Source: Whitmania pigra (lineage: Eukaryota > Annelida > Clitellata > Hirudinida > Haemopidae). Taken from it: DNA of 64,000 bases. Made by a program: the position numbers and the translations under genes. The notes below the pieces were generated by a model. The model was given only the letters and a program-made list of their open reading frames with translations. It was not told where the DNA came from and made no database searches. The stretch lies in NCBI GenBank assembly GCA_021613335.1, contig JAJTWR010000329.1, forward strand, positions 1,961,001 through 2,025,000, read 5' to 3'. Below are positions 20,801-38,300 of the stretch, one piece after another (positions within the stretch are counted from its first letter, which is position 1; every line of letters begins with the position of its first letter).

Positions 20801-23800
20801 GACCATAAGTGATGAACGACGTTTGACAAGCAATAACAAGATCATCTCACATTCTGCAATGGAGAATCGGTGAAGTCAAAGATTTGACGGATCTCGGAAA
20901 AACCGTGGTTGGTGAACGTGTCGAAGTACTCCGTCAACCTCAGAGATTCAAGCCATTCTCGCACGGAATCAAAACCTGTTTTGTCAAAGAAAATAATATA
21001 ATCAAAACCCATTTTATCAAAGATAATAATATAATCATAACCTGTTTCATCAAAGAAAATAATATAATCAAAACCTTTTTTAGCAAATAAAACATTCTAA
21101 TTACATGTAAATGGGATTAATAGATCAACGAATTTATTCAATAACAATAAATAACATTTGCTAAGCTTTGCTAAATCTACCCAAGCTAGGGTTACCAAAG
21201 TTGTTTAACGTGATGTATTTTGTTAATTATTAACAAACTAGATAAAATAATATGTCTTGTAAATAATATTGACAATTAATAATCAGATATTATCAACAGA
21301 TGAAAACATCCTAAACAAATGCAATGTTGAAAATCATGGCAAAGGAAAGAGAATATTTAGAATAGAGTAAGGTAGAATAGAATAGAATAAATAAAATAGA
21401 ATAGAATAGAAATGTTGCTAACATGGTTCTGGAGGTGATGGCAAGGACTTGCAATGTTTCAAGAGCACGGATCGTTGTTCTTCACTTTTTATGCCTATTT
21501 CCTCCATGTCACTGACCTCTAAAAGACTCTTCAAAGCAACATTTATTTATTATTAATTATTGTTATTATTGTCAAATTATTGAATGAAATTTTTGATTAA
21601 TAACAATAACTAAATTTGAAGCATTGGAAATTAGTTAAATGACATGTTAGTTGATATTTAAATAAATAAATAAATAAATTAATTAATTAAAGAATGAAAG
21701 TCCACCATGAACTGCATGTCATCGAATCCGTTGACGATGAGAACGTTTTCGAGGTGAATCATGTCGATGCTTTCCAACCAATCAGTGACACTCAAGATGG
21801 AGTTGGAGCCTATCAGAAGGCATCAATCAATTGGCACATTTTAAGAGCAGGATTTAAAATCAGCTGATCATCAACCGATGAACCGATCGTGATTTTAGGC
21901 TTTTTGCCCGAATAAACCAGCTAAATACAACACTAAAAAATTCTAAACAATATCAATCAATTGAACTGAACAGCATAAACTCCATGATCTCACTCTGGCC
22001 AGACAAGATGGTGGTCATTCTCTTATCAAATTCACTCATCAAAGTTTCCAATCCACCAGTCAGAGAGGATTTGAATAAATGTTCGAGCTGCAAGAACAAA
22101 AGCATAACAACAACAACAACAACAACAACAACCTGCCATCATTTTTAAACATTGACATTGCCCGCTGCAATCTGAACGACGAGCAAAGAATTAACAACTG
22201 TCTAATAAGCCTAATAAGTCTAATGGATGCCACCATATTTACTTTTTGAAGTGGGACCCACCTCCAAAGTAATTGTAAACTCGTCTCTTATTTCCATTGC
22301 TTTTGTGTTTTTACATTAAGTTTCATTTAATAAAACAAAATAAAATAAAACAAAATAGAATAAAATAGAATGTAAAATGAGTAACAACTTGTGTCCAGTC
22401 CTCCTTGTTGGCATCCGTCATTCCATCGACCTCCGTGACAACTTGTGAAGAAATCCTTTGCGACTGATTGCTGTTGAAATGCAAACTCGAACCAGGATCC
22501 TATAAATAGAATGAAAGAACTGCTGGAGAAGTAATTATGACCGTGTAATTATATCATTTTCAGTTAATGCCATCTTGTGAGTCAAGTAATTGTGCCTTGC
22601 ATTTCAGAGTGGATGAAATTGAATCATTAGGAAGACACTATGCAGCCAATGCATTAGTCCATCTTTGATTATTTTGTCAATAATTGCTGACGAGACAGAT
22701 GAGGGGTTCCTTAAAAGGAGATTCCTCTAGCAATGAAATGCACATTAATTTTAATGATAATTTATAATTTGATAATGCCTTGGAAATAACTTTATTGTTG
22801 GAAATAAAAAATGTAAAAAAATTTTAATCACAATATTTGCATTTCTTGGAGATGTTATCATGTTTGTGGTCAAGTCAGTCAACAAACCAACGCAAATGTA
22901 CCCAGAGGAGGTGACACATCGACAACAAATGAAAAACTCTAACCATAGTGCAGCAACAATTATCTCCATAATTCCGGGCAAAAGTAAGTACATTTTAAGC
23001 AGACTTAAACATTTAAACACTAAAATTACTTTGCTGCTTCTGATCATCCTCGGACAATTTGAGTCGCACGACATGCTGCCATCTTTTCCGACATTCCTTG
23101 AAGCGATGGAAGGAAGAAAAGTTGGAAGAGTTCTCGAGTTTATGAGGTGGTTGAATCTCAGCATGCGGGACGATTTCCTGGTTGGCGACATTGTGGACAG
23201 GGGCGAAGAACCGAGAGTGAGTCCTGTTCAAATGAAGTGAGCATGAAATATTTTTTGTCTGAAAGCACTAGACAAGATATCATTATCTAACTGGTTAATT
23301 AATCGGTTAATATAATTTATTAATAAATGGGACAATCCACTTCGAGTTATTTTACAGTCACCATGAAAGATACTGTTGTTATTGTTGAGTTCCTTTGACG
23401 GAGAATTTCTGCAGACATTGTGAAACGTTTCTCTTCGACTTGCAGACGTCCGAAGGGGCTGTTGCATCAAAGCATTTGGTTCGTCGAATTCCGTGCTCGT
23501 GTGCATGTCCCTCGATTTACGCCTCTGAAAAACAATGGAACTGAATATCAGAAAATAAAATTGAATCTGGGATAAAAAATATGAATATTGTTTCAGAAGA
23601 AAACACGTCGACATCGACTTGGTTGTTATTTGTTGAACTGACGATAAGAACTAACAAATCGATTCAAAAGAATTTAAAGAAAAAATCAAATTAAAAGTAA
23701 AAGCCATGTGACAAAAACAAGAAAGATATAAATTAGTAACGAATGTCAAGAAGCAATTTAACAACCTCTCAAAAGGGAAGGTTAATTAAAATCACCTCTG

Positions 23801-26800
23801 AGTTTATGAGTTGTTGAATGTCCAGGAGTGCTGTCTCGGGGGAGGGGGGTGGGTGGTCAGGAGTCGGTGGCTCACAAGGGGCATCGACCCCCTTAACAGT
23901 CATGGATAAGTTGTCTGGTCTTGTACCTTAAATTATCAATGACCATGAAAATCAAAGTGCATACAAATAGCATTTTGAAAATTTTTTGCTATAACATAAA
24001 TAAAGTTGACTGGTTTCAAAATCATATAAACAGATATTAAACCGATTTAAACCATTTTAAAAACAATTTGATAAACTTTTATGAAATTTATTAATGGAGC
24101 CAAAAAAGCACTAGATGAATCTAATTGGTCCATCGACCTCAATGGCAAGCGCACTTACAAGTACAGATAGTAAAAGTTAAGAAATTCATTAACAAAAACT
24201 TAACGTTAACCTAAATTGTGCTTGTGAGGACTTTGAATGCTGCCGACAGAAACTGGCGGAGAGTTAGATGCCGGGCTGCCACGGTTGTGCACGGAAGAAA
24301 TCCTCGGAGATAAACCAAAACTGGGGGCGACGGACTCGCTTCGGTCTGCAATCGCAGCAGGAGCGAGAGGTTTTGAGGGTGGTGTAGGAATCTGAGTCGA
24401 AGCAGACCCTGTGGATGTCTTGCTGGAGTTGAAGCTCCCCACTGGGGTGCCGTAATTTGAAGTCGCTCCGTCCGTTCCGTCGGACAGAGGGCTGCCGGTC
24501 GGCACGTTTCGGTTGCCGTCAGTAAGCAGATCGACGGCCGTTTGTTTGTCGACCGTTTTTGATGAGATGTTTGCGACTTTCTTCCTCGGCGGTTTTTTGG
24601 GTGTGTTCTGAAAGTACGGGACTCGTTTATTTTGTTGCTTGTGTCTTGCATGGCGCATCTAGACTTACAGGTTTGTCAATTTTATTGAATGAAGACGAGT
24701 TGAGAGGAACTTTTGCAGCCCCAGGCAGTGGATACAATGCTGCAAAACATTAAAGAATTCTTCAAATAAACAATGCAATGCATAATTATTAGCTTGAACA
24801 AATAAATAAACAGTAAATTCAACTGCTGTAACAGGAATATATTGAAAAACAAAAAATTAAGACATTTTTTGAATATTCAATTATTGCGTGCAATTAATAG
24901 AATCAAATTATAACACCTCTAGCTCCGGCCTGAGGGCAATCGTAAATGCTTTCTTCCTCACCTGCTCCTTGAAACACTGAACTCGTTGAACTCCCCACAC
25001 TGGGGATGTGAAAAGGTTAAAATGTTATGAACATTACTTTATTAGTAAAAGTTAAGAGATTCATTACTAAAGCACTGATTGGAATTATCGAGCAAAAATT
25101 AATTATATCTCTTGCAGACCACAAACAAACTCTTACAAATAACAACTCTAGCATGGCAGACAGACGACCGAGTGTTATAAACATTTAGAACTAATGTTAT
25201 AAACGACCTGTTCCTGCTCAAGCGAGAGATGCTGTCCACCGCCTGCTGTCTTCCTGCAACTTTAGGAAGGACGTCGTAATCTTCGCCGACGGAGAAATAC
25301 TTTGCAGTGTCGATGTTCTTCTGCGCAGTCTTTATCTTCTCGTTGTCAAAATCTGATTCGATGAAATAGTTTTACATTCAAACTGATTAGCTTACAGCAA
25401 CTCGCATAAACAGTGTAATCGCATCAACTTAATAATATTAAAAAGATAATTTAACAATAAAATAATACAAATAACAACAACAATAATAATTAAAATTTCA
25501 ATAAACTACAGATAAAAAACATAAAAAACTGCCGAATGAAACCTAAAGCAAGTTTCTTCATGTCTAAAGAGACAGGATTGTTGAGTTCATTGAGAAGGTC
25601 GATGGTCGTTTTGTTGTTGGAATTGGTCAGCATCACATCACCACCTATTGTTTCATCAGTAGTAGAAGGATTCATAAATATTCATTGGCCAATTCAGCAA
25701 GATTCATTAATATTCATTGGAAAATAAAATTTAATTGGGCACATAATAGATGACTAATTCTGTTATTCACCATGTCTACCTGTCTGTGCATTATTACCTG
25801 AAAGCTATTATCTCACGAGCACATTATATGAACTTAAACCTTTGCCAGTATTTTGATGAAACTTTATAGGTTACAGGAGAGATCGTAGAAATCAGATCTT
25901 CAAAAATTTGCCAAAAAATTTTAAAATTTGCTAATATTTTGTGGTTGGATGGTTGTTTCTTTATTAACATCCATTTCATAACAAATATTTTGTTTACTGA
26001 GATGATTTGGAAATATTTTGTATTCAGGACTGATTAATATTTGAGAAGACACTTATTCGCTCGTGGTGTTTCTGTCTGTACCCTTTTATTGTCTAATTAC
26101 TTTTATTGCTTATTTTTCCTAATTTTCAGTGCCAGGTTCTGCAATCAATCAGTTGTCAATCAATCTTTAACCTATTTGTCAATCAATCTTTAACCTATTT
26201 GTCAATCAATCTTTAACTTATTTGTCAATCAATCTTTAACCTATTTGTCAATCAATCTTTAACCTATTTGTCAATCAATTTCAACCTACCCTGAGAAAGG
26301 AGCAGCTTAAAGACTTCAAGTTTTCCATGCAAAGATGCCTCGTGAAGAGCCGTGCCCGAGTCGGTCTGAAAACAGAAGCAATTTTACCAATTTGCACCTT
26401 AACAAATACTCAACAAGTAAATTATTCTGAGATTAAAAAATAGATAAATCTGAGATAAATAAACGTATCAGGAATTATACATCTGAAAAAGATCTTTTAA
26501 GTTACTCATTTCGAGATCATTATTGACATGCAGACCTGATGATTGACATCGAAACCGGCAGAAAGCAACATCCGAACGACGTTCACGTTTCCACTTTTCG
26601 CCGCCAAGTGGAGCGGCGACCTGTCCTGCTTCGTGAGGTTCAAGTAAATCTTCGAGTCGGGACTTCCCAGCAACTTCTCCACCGTTTCCTGCCTCCCGAA
26701 CATCACGGCCAAGTCCAACGCTTTCTCCCCTTTGTTGTTTTTTATCGACGGGTTCGCGCATTTCTGAAACGCGAATTTAAAAGTAAAAGTCAATTCGTTT

Positions 26801-27748
26801 CGCTCGAAGGTCGAGCTCGAGCAGTAATTGCTTAATAAAGCGTAATAATTCTCGACCTGAAGAAAAACGTTGACTACTTCTGTGTGGCCGTACTGAGACG
26901 CACTGTGCAGTGCCGTGTCACCGTCGAGATTCTGAAATTGACAACCACGAGATGCTCTAGAACAAGCAATGCAGCATATGTTTCCCATGCCTCGATTTCT
27001 ATTAATAGCTGTTAATGTCTACTAATCATTAATGAAATGTTCACTGTTAAATTGAGAAAAAATTAAATTAAGGTAATTTAGTTTTAAGTACTTGATTGTT
27101 AATTATGGCTACTGAAGGTCCATTTGTTAAAAGAATTTGACAAATCTCAAAGTTTCCCCTCCATGCAGCTAAGTGGAGTGGGTAACATCCCTTTTGATCT
27201 GGTATATTTGCTGAGGCTTGGTACTTTAACAGTAATTCCACAATTTCTCTTTTTGAAAAAAAAAAAAAAATTGTTAATAAAGTTTCTTGTAGAACAGAAT
27301 TTAAAATGTTGAATATATTTGTGATACATATTCTGTGAAAAAATAAGTTCTTACATTCTAACTCCAAATAAAAAACAATTTCATTTAAGGCTATTTAAGG
27401 AATTTAATAGATTTTGCTTATTTCAGATGACAAAGTGAAAAACAATGTAAAGCTTACTTATGATTGTTCAGAGCTGCAAAATGAAGCGGGGTTTCCCCAT
27501 TTTGATCTTGACAATTTACATTTGGGCCTTTTAGAAAGCTACAAACATTTCAAAATCTTGATCAACTTGTTGTGACTAACGCAATTATAATTCTAACAAT
27601 TTATAACAAATATAATAACAAATAAAACTTGCCCTAGTGTTTGTATAGAGGTGGGCCATTTGCTTTTTGATTTAGAAGAAAGTAATTTTTCAACAATTGC
27701 AATATTTCCTGATCGAGCTGCGTCCAACAAATCACTCTCTTTACCCAT
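17807..27748 (-). CDS. ANKS1: ANKS1-type adaptor: ankyrin repeats, two SAM domains, PTB domain
   Basis: Orthologue of ANKS1A/B (Odin/AIDA-1), a cytoplasmic adaptor acting below Eph and other receptor tyrosine kinases. Start [20 protein letters not shown] at 27748 matches the family N-terminus. Ankyrin exons are 27633-27748, 27458-27538, 27092-27248, 26857-26931, 26536-26763 and 26290-26365, all phase-consistent, with [15 protein letters not shown] and [18 protein letters not shown]. The middle is a Ser/Pro-rich linker (about 22.4-25.7 kb); the exon near 23030-23230 could be read in more than one frame. SAM1 lies near 21700-21810 ([20 protein letters not shown]) and SAM2 near 20850-20975. The PTB exons run from about 19760 to 17807, with [26 protein letters not shown] and [12 protein letters not shown]. 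The last exon is 17807-18028. Intron 1 appears to use a GC donor. Confidence 0.92.
19348..19490. repeat. 53-bp minisatellite spanning an ANKS1 3' splice site
   Basis: Units start AATCCTGCTAAC at 19348, 19401 and 19454. On the minus strand each contains TTAGCAG followed by GATT, the same junction that serves as acceptor of the PTB exon starting at 19351. Three tandem copies of the acceptor are therefore present. Confidence 0.8.
20969..21094. repeat. ~34-bp minisatellite at the SAM2 exon acceptor
   Basis: Four degenerate copies of ATCAAAACCTGTTTTGTCAA plus AGAAAATAATATA begin near 20969, 21000, 21035 and 21068. The exon acceptor (minus strand, CAG at 20976-20978) lies inside the first copy. 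Confidence 0.75.
22106..22131. repeat. CAA microsatellite in an ANKS1 intron
   Basis: A short perfect CAA run between coding exons of ANKS1. Confidence 0.7.
25970..26026 (+). repeat. Diverged SINE-tail copy in an ANKS1 intron
   Basis: TTATTAACATCCATTTCATAAC then, after a ~13-nt insertion, ACTGAGATGATTTGG. The order and wording match the tail of the SINE at 14143-14253 and its relatives. Confidence 0.55.
26155..26288. repeat. 23-bp minisatellite at an ANKS1 5' splice site
   Basis: The unit GTCAATCAATCTTTAACCTA plus TTT starts at 26155, 26178, 26201, 26224 and 26247, with a changed partial copy from 26270. On the minus strand the array begins right at the donor GTAGGTTG of the exon 26290-26365. 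Confidence 0.88.
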
Positions 27749-28136
27749 TATTCCTTATGGAGTGAGGTAAATATCATTTCCTATGACCGCAATCAAAATT
27801 CTGCTTAACTTTAATGTCCGGAATCGAACCACTTCTTTATCGATTACTAAAGTGGTGAATACTTACTAAAAAACAAATAGCAAATAACTCTTACAAGACC
27901 TTTGCCAATCTTAACAGCATCATTTATCCCGGAAACTTTCTTCCGTATCAACATCTGTCTTACACTCAAAGGCCTTTTAATTCACATGGCAACAAGACTT
28001 AGCCTTTCGACTAGCTTAAACAAAGATAACTTCACACATCCGAATAAATTTTGCATTGCTTAAATTGAATGTAGTTAATGAATTTAAACTTGATATCTTG
28101 TTTCTTTGTTTACAATTTGTGTTTATATATTAAAAG
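27749..28136. promoter_or_regulatory. Head-to-head upstream region, ANKS1 and FBXO45
   Basis: 388 bp between the two start codons, transcribed in opposite directions. It must hold both 5' UTRs and promoters. No TATA box or defined site can be assigned with confidence. Confidence 0.5.
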
Positions 28137-29557
28137 ATGGCCGTTTATAACGGTGGGGGCTACGTCTATCATCCTGCAGAAAAAAGTTATAGTAAATCTT
28201 CTAATCAGAATGTAAGAAGCATAAATAGCAAGAAATCTTATCAAGTATGCTGGGCTAACAACGTACCTCAATTTATACTAGAATATTTGTTTTCCTATCT
28301 CAGCCTTGAGGATTTGAGAAACTGTGCACTTGTTTGCACAAAGTGGTATAAGTGAGCAATGTTTCTTACTGGTTTTGCTTAATGTAAACATAGTTTTTAT
28401 TTTATTTGCTTCAGCACATTTTGCTTATTTTAGTCAATAATATTAACTTAAGGAAGAAAAGGATATTAATAACCTTATGCATCAATTGTTTGAAACATGT
28501 AGTTGTAGAATGGCTTTTTCTTAGTGTCAATACAGTTTGTATTTTGTTTGCATTCTGCTTTGGCACGTTTTGCTAAAGTTAGTTATTAATATTGCTAACT
28601 TTTACATCACTTGTTTGAAACATGTGATTGCAGAATACTGAATGATGAAAACAACGATGTCTGGAGGCTACATTGCATTCACAAACTTGCTCAAGAAGCT
28701 CTAAACTCAGACATACTTAGCGATGCTCCTTCTTATAAGAACAAGGTGCGAGCATTTTATTATGCCTGGAATCCGAACGACTGCTCCAGGAATATTTACG
28801 TAAAAAGCAACGGCTTCACGTTGCACCGAAATCCCGTCGCTCAAAGCACCGACGGCGCGAGAGGGAAACTCGGTTTTAGAAACGGAAGGCATTGCTGGGA
28901 GGTGCGTTGTTTTTGCAAATTTTTAACGTCGCTTTGTTTCAAAATGCCGTCCGTACTTTAAGGTTTGGTGGGAAGGTCCGCTCGGAACTGTGGCCGTCGT
29001 TGGCATAGCAACAAAAGCAGCACCGATGCAGTCCCACGGCTACGTTGCCCTTCTCGGAAGTAATTCCGAAAGTTGGGGGTGGAATTTGGTCGACAACCAT
29101 TTGATCCACAATGGAGACGGTCATGGAAACTATCCGCACCTCAACAATGCCCCGACATATCAAGTGCGATTTTCTGAGCAGGCCTACTCGATTATGTTAT
29201 TTTATGGAAAATTAATACTCGTGTTTCAGGTTGGTGAAAAGATCAGAGTCATTCTGGATTGTGATGACAATACCCTTGCATTTGAGAAAAACTATGAATT
29301 TTTAGGTATGCCCTTTTCACGGTTGTTTGTGATAACCAGTGTTAACCCCAACCGTAGCTTCTAATTTTCTATATTAAAAAATATTTTCTACATTAGAAAA
29401 AAATTTACAACTTGAGCACATCTCCCTAAATGAAAAATCCATTGCAGGAGTTGCTTTTCGTGGCTTACCCGATGTCCGGCTTTACCCGGCGGTGTCGACC
29501 GTTTTCGGCAACACGGAAGTTTCCATGGTGTACCTCGGTCATCCGCTGGATGGGTGA
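28137..29557 (+). CDS. FBXO45: F-box/SPRY domain protein FBXO45 (Fsn/FSN-1)
   Basis: Five exons: 28137-28351, 28634-28901, 28963-29163, 29230-29305 and 29448-29557, all in phase, giving 289 residues (human about 286). The F-box is at residues ~40-80 ([20 protein letters not shown]). The SPRY domain fills roughly residues 110-285, with [18 protein letters not shown] and [12 protein letters not shown]45 works with the atypical RING ligase PAM/Highwire/RPM-1 and Skp1 to ubiquitinate synaptic targets such as DLK and Munc13. The stop follows LGHPLDG, as in the family. Introns are 60-280 nt with normal GT/AG ends. Confidence 0.95.
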
Positions 29558-31124
29558 AAATAACCTACAAATAGGAAGTTTTCATTGGAATGTTCCCAAG
29601 TCTTTTGTAGGATTACTTTACCATTTTTGATAATTTTTGAGTTTGTCAGTTGAATTAATGTTTTTCACCACCATGTTCCGTATTTATTCTGTTTACTTTG
29701 TTTCGTCGATATGCTATCCATTATCAAGATGCTAATTTCCATTGTCTGCAGATACATTCCACATTGTATTGTTGTGCTTCCTCTGTAACTTTGGAAGTGC
29801 CCTATCGCAGAATGTTTTGTATTTGGCAAACTACGTTTGGATTCTTGATCTCATGCGTTTTACGAGTCCCGATACGTGCCACGAACGTGAAGGCATGCAT
29901 AAATAACGAACTAGTCAGTATGTTTTTCTCGTGCATCGGTCTGCAGCATTCGATAAGTCTACGTGCCGATATTGACACGAGACCGTCTCTCCCTTTTGTT
30001 TGAATGGAATTAGGTAGCAGTGTTTTGCCGAAGAGCAAAGAGAAGTAGCACCTTTGTAATTATTTTTGGTCATCACCTGTAGCTCTGTTATTATGAATGA
30101 TTTTCTGGTGACAGCGTTTTAAAATTGTGTTTATTTGTTCGTAATGCTTTCCCAAGGTAACCAGGGAATTATATTTCACTCTTGTTTCTGAAGATTTTTT
30201 ATAAGGTGACTATTGGGCTATTTCAGATGTTAATTCTTATGATTACTCAAAAACCTTTTTTTTTTAAATGGGATGAATATTGCTTTAACTGTTGGCTCCT
30301 ATCTCCAAAAATCATGACCTTCATATCTTCAAAAATCTTTGTGACTGCAGTTGCTTTTTTTTAGTGCATTTTGACATCTGTTAATGTGGATTTTGATATT
30401 ATTATGACTTTGTGAGATCCCTGTCCACATGTTGCTACTTTTTATTGCTGAATACACTCTGAACTGTTTTATGCTAATCATGCTAAATCATTTTTGAAAG
30501 TTGTTTCCTCAGTTTGATATTGTAAAGAAAAGGCAAGAGTGGTGAAACGTTATTGGGAGCGGGTCAATTTGTTCACAAGTGAGAAGTAGTGATGGGATAT
30601 AAAAAGCAGCAATGAGTTATCTCACAAGGAAAAGTTTAGCGGAGGGTTACCCATCTCTTTCCTCTTAAAAAGTTGAAGTGACATCCCTATTATAAAATGG
30701 TTTTTTAAAATGGTACATGCTTGGGAGACTCATCATTGTGACTATCTGTAAAAAAAGAAACGCACAATTCGAAAATGTAAGCTGAAGGCAGGTTCGTTAG
30801 GAATTTTTTAAATTGCTGAAGTGGTTCCTGCTTATTAGAATTGTCAGGCATGAAGAATCGATGGGTCGACCTAGGATAGACCTAACTCAGAGTCGTTACG
30901 GTTTATTATAAAAACTGGTTATATTGATCAGGATCATTTTATTACTTACATTTTAGGCCAAATTATGTTACGAACAAACTTCCTTGCTAAATAAGTTACC
31001 AATATTTTAACCAAATAATGAATTTTTAAGTTAGCATTGTAAAATTTTAAAATTATTGGTTTCTTTACAGATGTGATAACAGTTTACGTTCACCTATCTT
31101 TGTTAATTTGTAAACATCATATTT
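29558..31124. other. Intergenic region, FBXO45 3' flank to TGS1 5' flank
   Basis: No coding region recognised. It likely holds the FBXO45 3' UTR and the TGS1 promoter. Short open frames here have no family resemblance. Confidence 0.45.
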
Positions 31125-34889
<3,765 letters not shown>

Positions 34890-35368
34890 ACGCTCTGATC
34901 TTGCCATCACCATCATCAAACAACCTTTGAAACATTGAAGATTCTGTTATATTAAATCTCCTCTTACTTAATTATTTGTCAACATTGATAAAGTCAGCCT
35001 TGCATTCTGCAGCTTCCCACTCCAGCCAACTAAATATCATCTGTTTAAGTATTTGTTGAGTTGACCTTGTTTATGTTAGGGGGAAAAATATTTTTTGAGT
35101 GCTTTTGATGTTGTGGATGATGTTGTATTGGATTCAACAACCATGAAATAAATCTGGAATTTTGTTACAATCTTGCAAAGATTTTCATGAGAATGTTAAG
35201 GTTAAATCAACAGTATTTTGTACAAGCATGCATTGTTTCAACAGTGGTAATCACTCCAACTACCTAGTCAAGACATCAAGTAAATTGTTGGTCATCGACA
35301 ATAAGCATAGTTTGGTGGGCGCAACAAAGCTACAGGAAACAAAAGTCATTTGAAACTCGTGGACCCTC
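34890..35368. other. Convergent 3' region between TGS1 and SERINC
   Basis: Tail-to-tail spacer of 479 bp. An AATAAA lies at 35147-35152 for the plus strand. No gene recognised. Confidence 0.5.
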
Positions 35369-38300
35369 TCAATTGAATTCCCTGTTGGTCAGGATGAGTG
35401 GGGCAACCATGGTCCAGGAGTAAATGAGCAGGCAAACCCAACTGGAAGAAATTTTCACCCACATGGCAGGCTCGTTGCTCAACATGTACTTTATGTCAGA
35501 AGTTGGCCTAAAATGTTACTAAGTGTTAAGTAAAGATGGATTGAAAAAGATTAAGTCCGGTGATCAGATAAAGTTGCTGATAACTTACTTGTACCAGTGG
35601 GTGAGAGTCATCATGATGTACAGAGAAGCAATCATGAAAATGAAGTGGAAGAAACTGTAACTGTAGGCCACTCCGTCACCCTCGTCGTCCCATGATTTGC
35701 CGCCTTGTTTCTCTGCATCGCTCGAGGCTTCAACAAACCACATCTCATTAGTGCATTAAGTTTCCCAGTGTCAAGTTAATGGCTAATAAAATAAGACAAA
35801 GCTGAGGGAATCAAACAAAAGTGAGATCTTAAAAACATAGGAAATGATTGGTTAAGCTGAAAGCAGATGTGTTAGTAAGGAAAACAACTTGTTATTGTTA
35901 AACGTTTAAAGAAAGTGACGACAAAAAATTCAAAACAAAACCCCATTGGATTCCGACCATTCAAAATCTCTGGAAATAACATGCAGTTTTTAAAGTTAAA
36001 ATGAATTAGAGCACCTTTGTTCACAGTAAAATCGATCAAAACCTAACAGGCTGTTAACAAAATGAATCTAAACCGAGCTAATGGGCTTAACAGACGGATT
36101 GTAACGTATTAGAACATTTAATCGACATTTACCTTCGTCGTCGAGTATTGATGCGCCATTGTTAGATATCTTCAACTTTGACATGTTATTCATCGAGCTG
36201 GTTCTTATGCTACAGAGTTCAACAATAAACTGAAGATAACTTGGAAATAACATGTCATGAAAATCAAAAAAAATAAGCTCAACATAAAAATAAATATAAA
36301 AAAAATTGTCAAAATACAAAAGAAACAAAACATAAGAGCCTCAAAGTGAGTGGAATTTGTGATTTTTCAAGGATCTCATGCAAATGACCAGAGACAAACT
36401 CAGGACACAAATCCAATTATCTCACTGTCGGTCAGCACGGCGATTTCATCGTTTGGTTTCTTAATAATCTTGCCGTACATGCTGGATTTTACACTGGCAA
36501 TGTTTGTCAAAAACATTTGCTACACTGAACATTGATATAAAATATAAACAGCAGATAACAAAAGTCAATCGGTGCTACCATTATCGGCATTTTTGATGTA
36601 ACGCTCACAGTGCAAAAGAAAGTGATAAAGACACTAAACAACACAAATGTTATCTTAAAAATAAATTATGTCAATAGTTAACAAATAAATTGCTTAAATT
36701 TATTGTGAATGTGATTCTTAAGAGTCTTGATAAATTAACCTGCAATGCATTTATATTCATCATGCGACCTAACAAGCTTACATCACCGCCTCATTGAAAT
36801 GCACAATCTCAAAGAAGCATCACGTTCTAATTCATCTTCCTTAAACTTCTTATCAAGGAGGATGTAATAAATGGCTGCTAAATTATTCACGTGAGTACTT
36901 AATTTGCATTCATACCTCACGCGACCGACGTTACCTGGAATAAATGACGCAAGCCAGGAAAATGACGAGGGAAAGGATGCTCTTCCAGTCGAATCCGACA
37001 CCATTTGAAATGTCCATGTCACCGCTTGTGGAATTTCCAGGATTTATGATTTCAATGAAAGATGGATTGCAATTGTGGTCTGAAAATGAGGTTAATCATC
37101 CTCAGTGATTCATATGTTACTGAGGTCTGCATGACAATAACAGGATATCTGTTGAATCAGTTATGCTGCATCACAACAAATCTAATTAGGAGCTGAATCA
37201 TACCCTACCCAGACTTATTTCATAAACACATAGAACAAATTTAAAAAAATGATTGATAAATGGAAATATTCAGAAATACTTTTGATAATCAAAGAAGAGA
37301 ATATTAATCATGAATAAAACACATTGCGTACTTGGATTGTTAGTCATTGCAGACCAGGTGAGGTACATTGTGTAAAGAGTAATAAGAGATGATTGGAGTA
37401 GACCAGATCTTGGATTAGCTGCAAGTTAATTACTGTTAAGCATAATAAAACTAAGTTAATTATCATCACAATAATAATTACAGCAAGTTAATTATTGTTA
37501 TGCATAGCAACAGTAACCAAGAACAATGATACACATTGAATGAATTACAAACTCTCAGGCAATCTTACCCTCTTGAATCTTTGGCAGTATGGACCCAACA
37601 GAAGCCAAAACACAGAGAATCAAATTGAAACTCACAAAGAACTTGTGTACTCCACAGTCCCCCTATCAAATCATTCAATCAATGCAAAATTACTTAAAAA
37701 GTCAGATGCTTGTCATTAATATTCATACTCATTAATATTTATAAAAAGAGAAAAAAAATGAGAGAAGACATTTAGTGACTAACATGATGGGCATAATACA
37801 AATAGAAGAGAACAACAACAGCCAGTGACACTGCATAAAAGAAGATGGTGAACACAAGGAGCCCTGTTGGATTAATTGTGATGATTTGAAAAACAATGTC
37901 ACATAATCATAAAAGCAGAACCGAGCCTTCTAAGCACCTGCAAACCAGATCTTGTTTTCGGTCTCTTCGTACTTTCCAATCCAGCTTTCATTCCACGTGT
38001 GAGCAAAATCAACGAGGAGGATGAGTTGGATGAGGATGAAAATGAATGCTCCGATCATTCCGATGACCATCCAAGCTGTAGATGAAGATTTTCTCTCAAT
38101 TTAACGATAAAACTAATTAACATCATTCTAATGTAATATTAATTAATTAATAATTTAGGGGTGATTTAAAGCTATCTATAGAAACGTGTGTGTTTTTCCA
38201 CCTTGTCTGAAGTTTAGTTCTGCCTCTCCATTGATAAAAAATGCCCCGACACATATTCCAATGAGAATGAGGATTTTGAAAAACCAAAATCTAGTTTTAA

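Noticed and set aside
22860..23240. 126-codon plus-strand frame inside ANKS1
   Set aside because: Overlaps a likely minus-strand linker exon, and no homology was recognised.
29698..30364. Open frames after FBXO45
   Set aside because: AT-rich, no homology, and likely 3' UTR.
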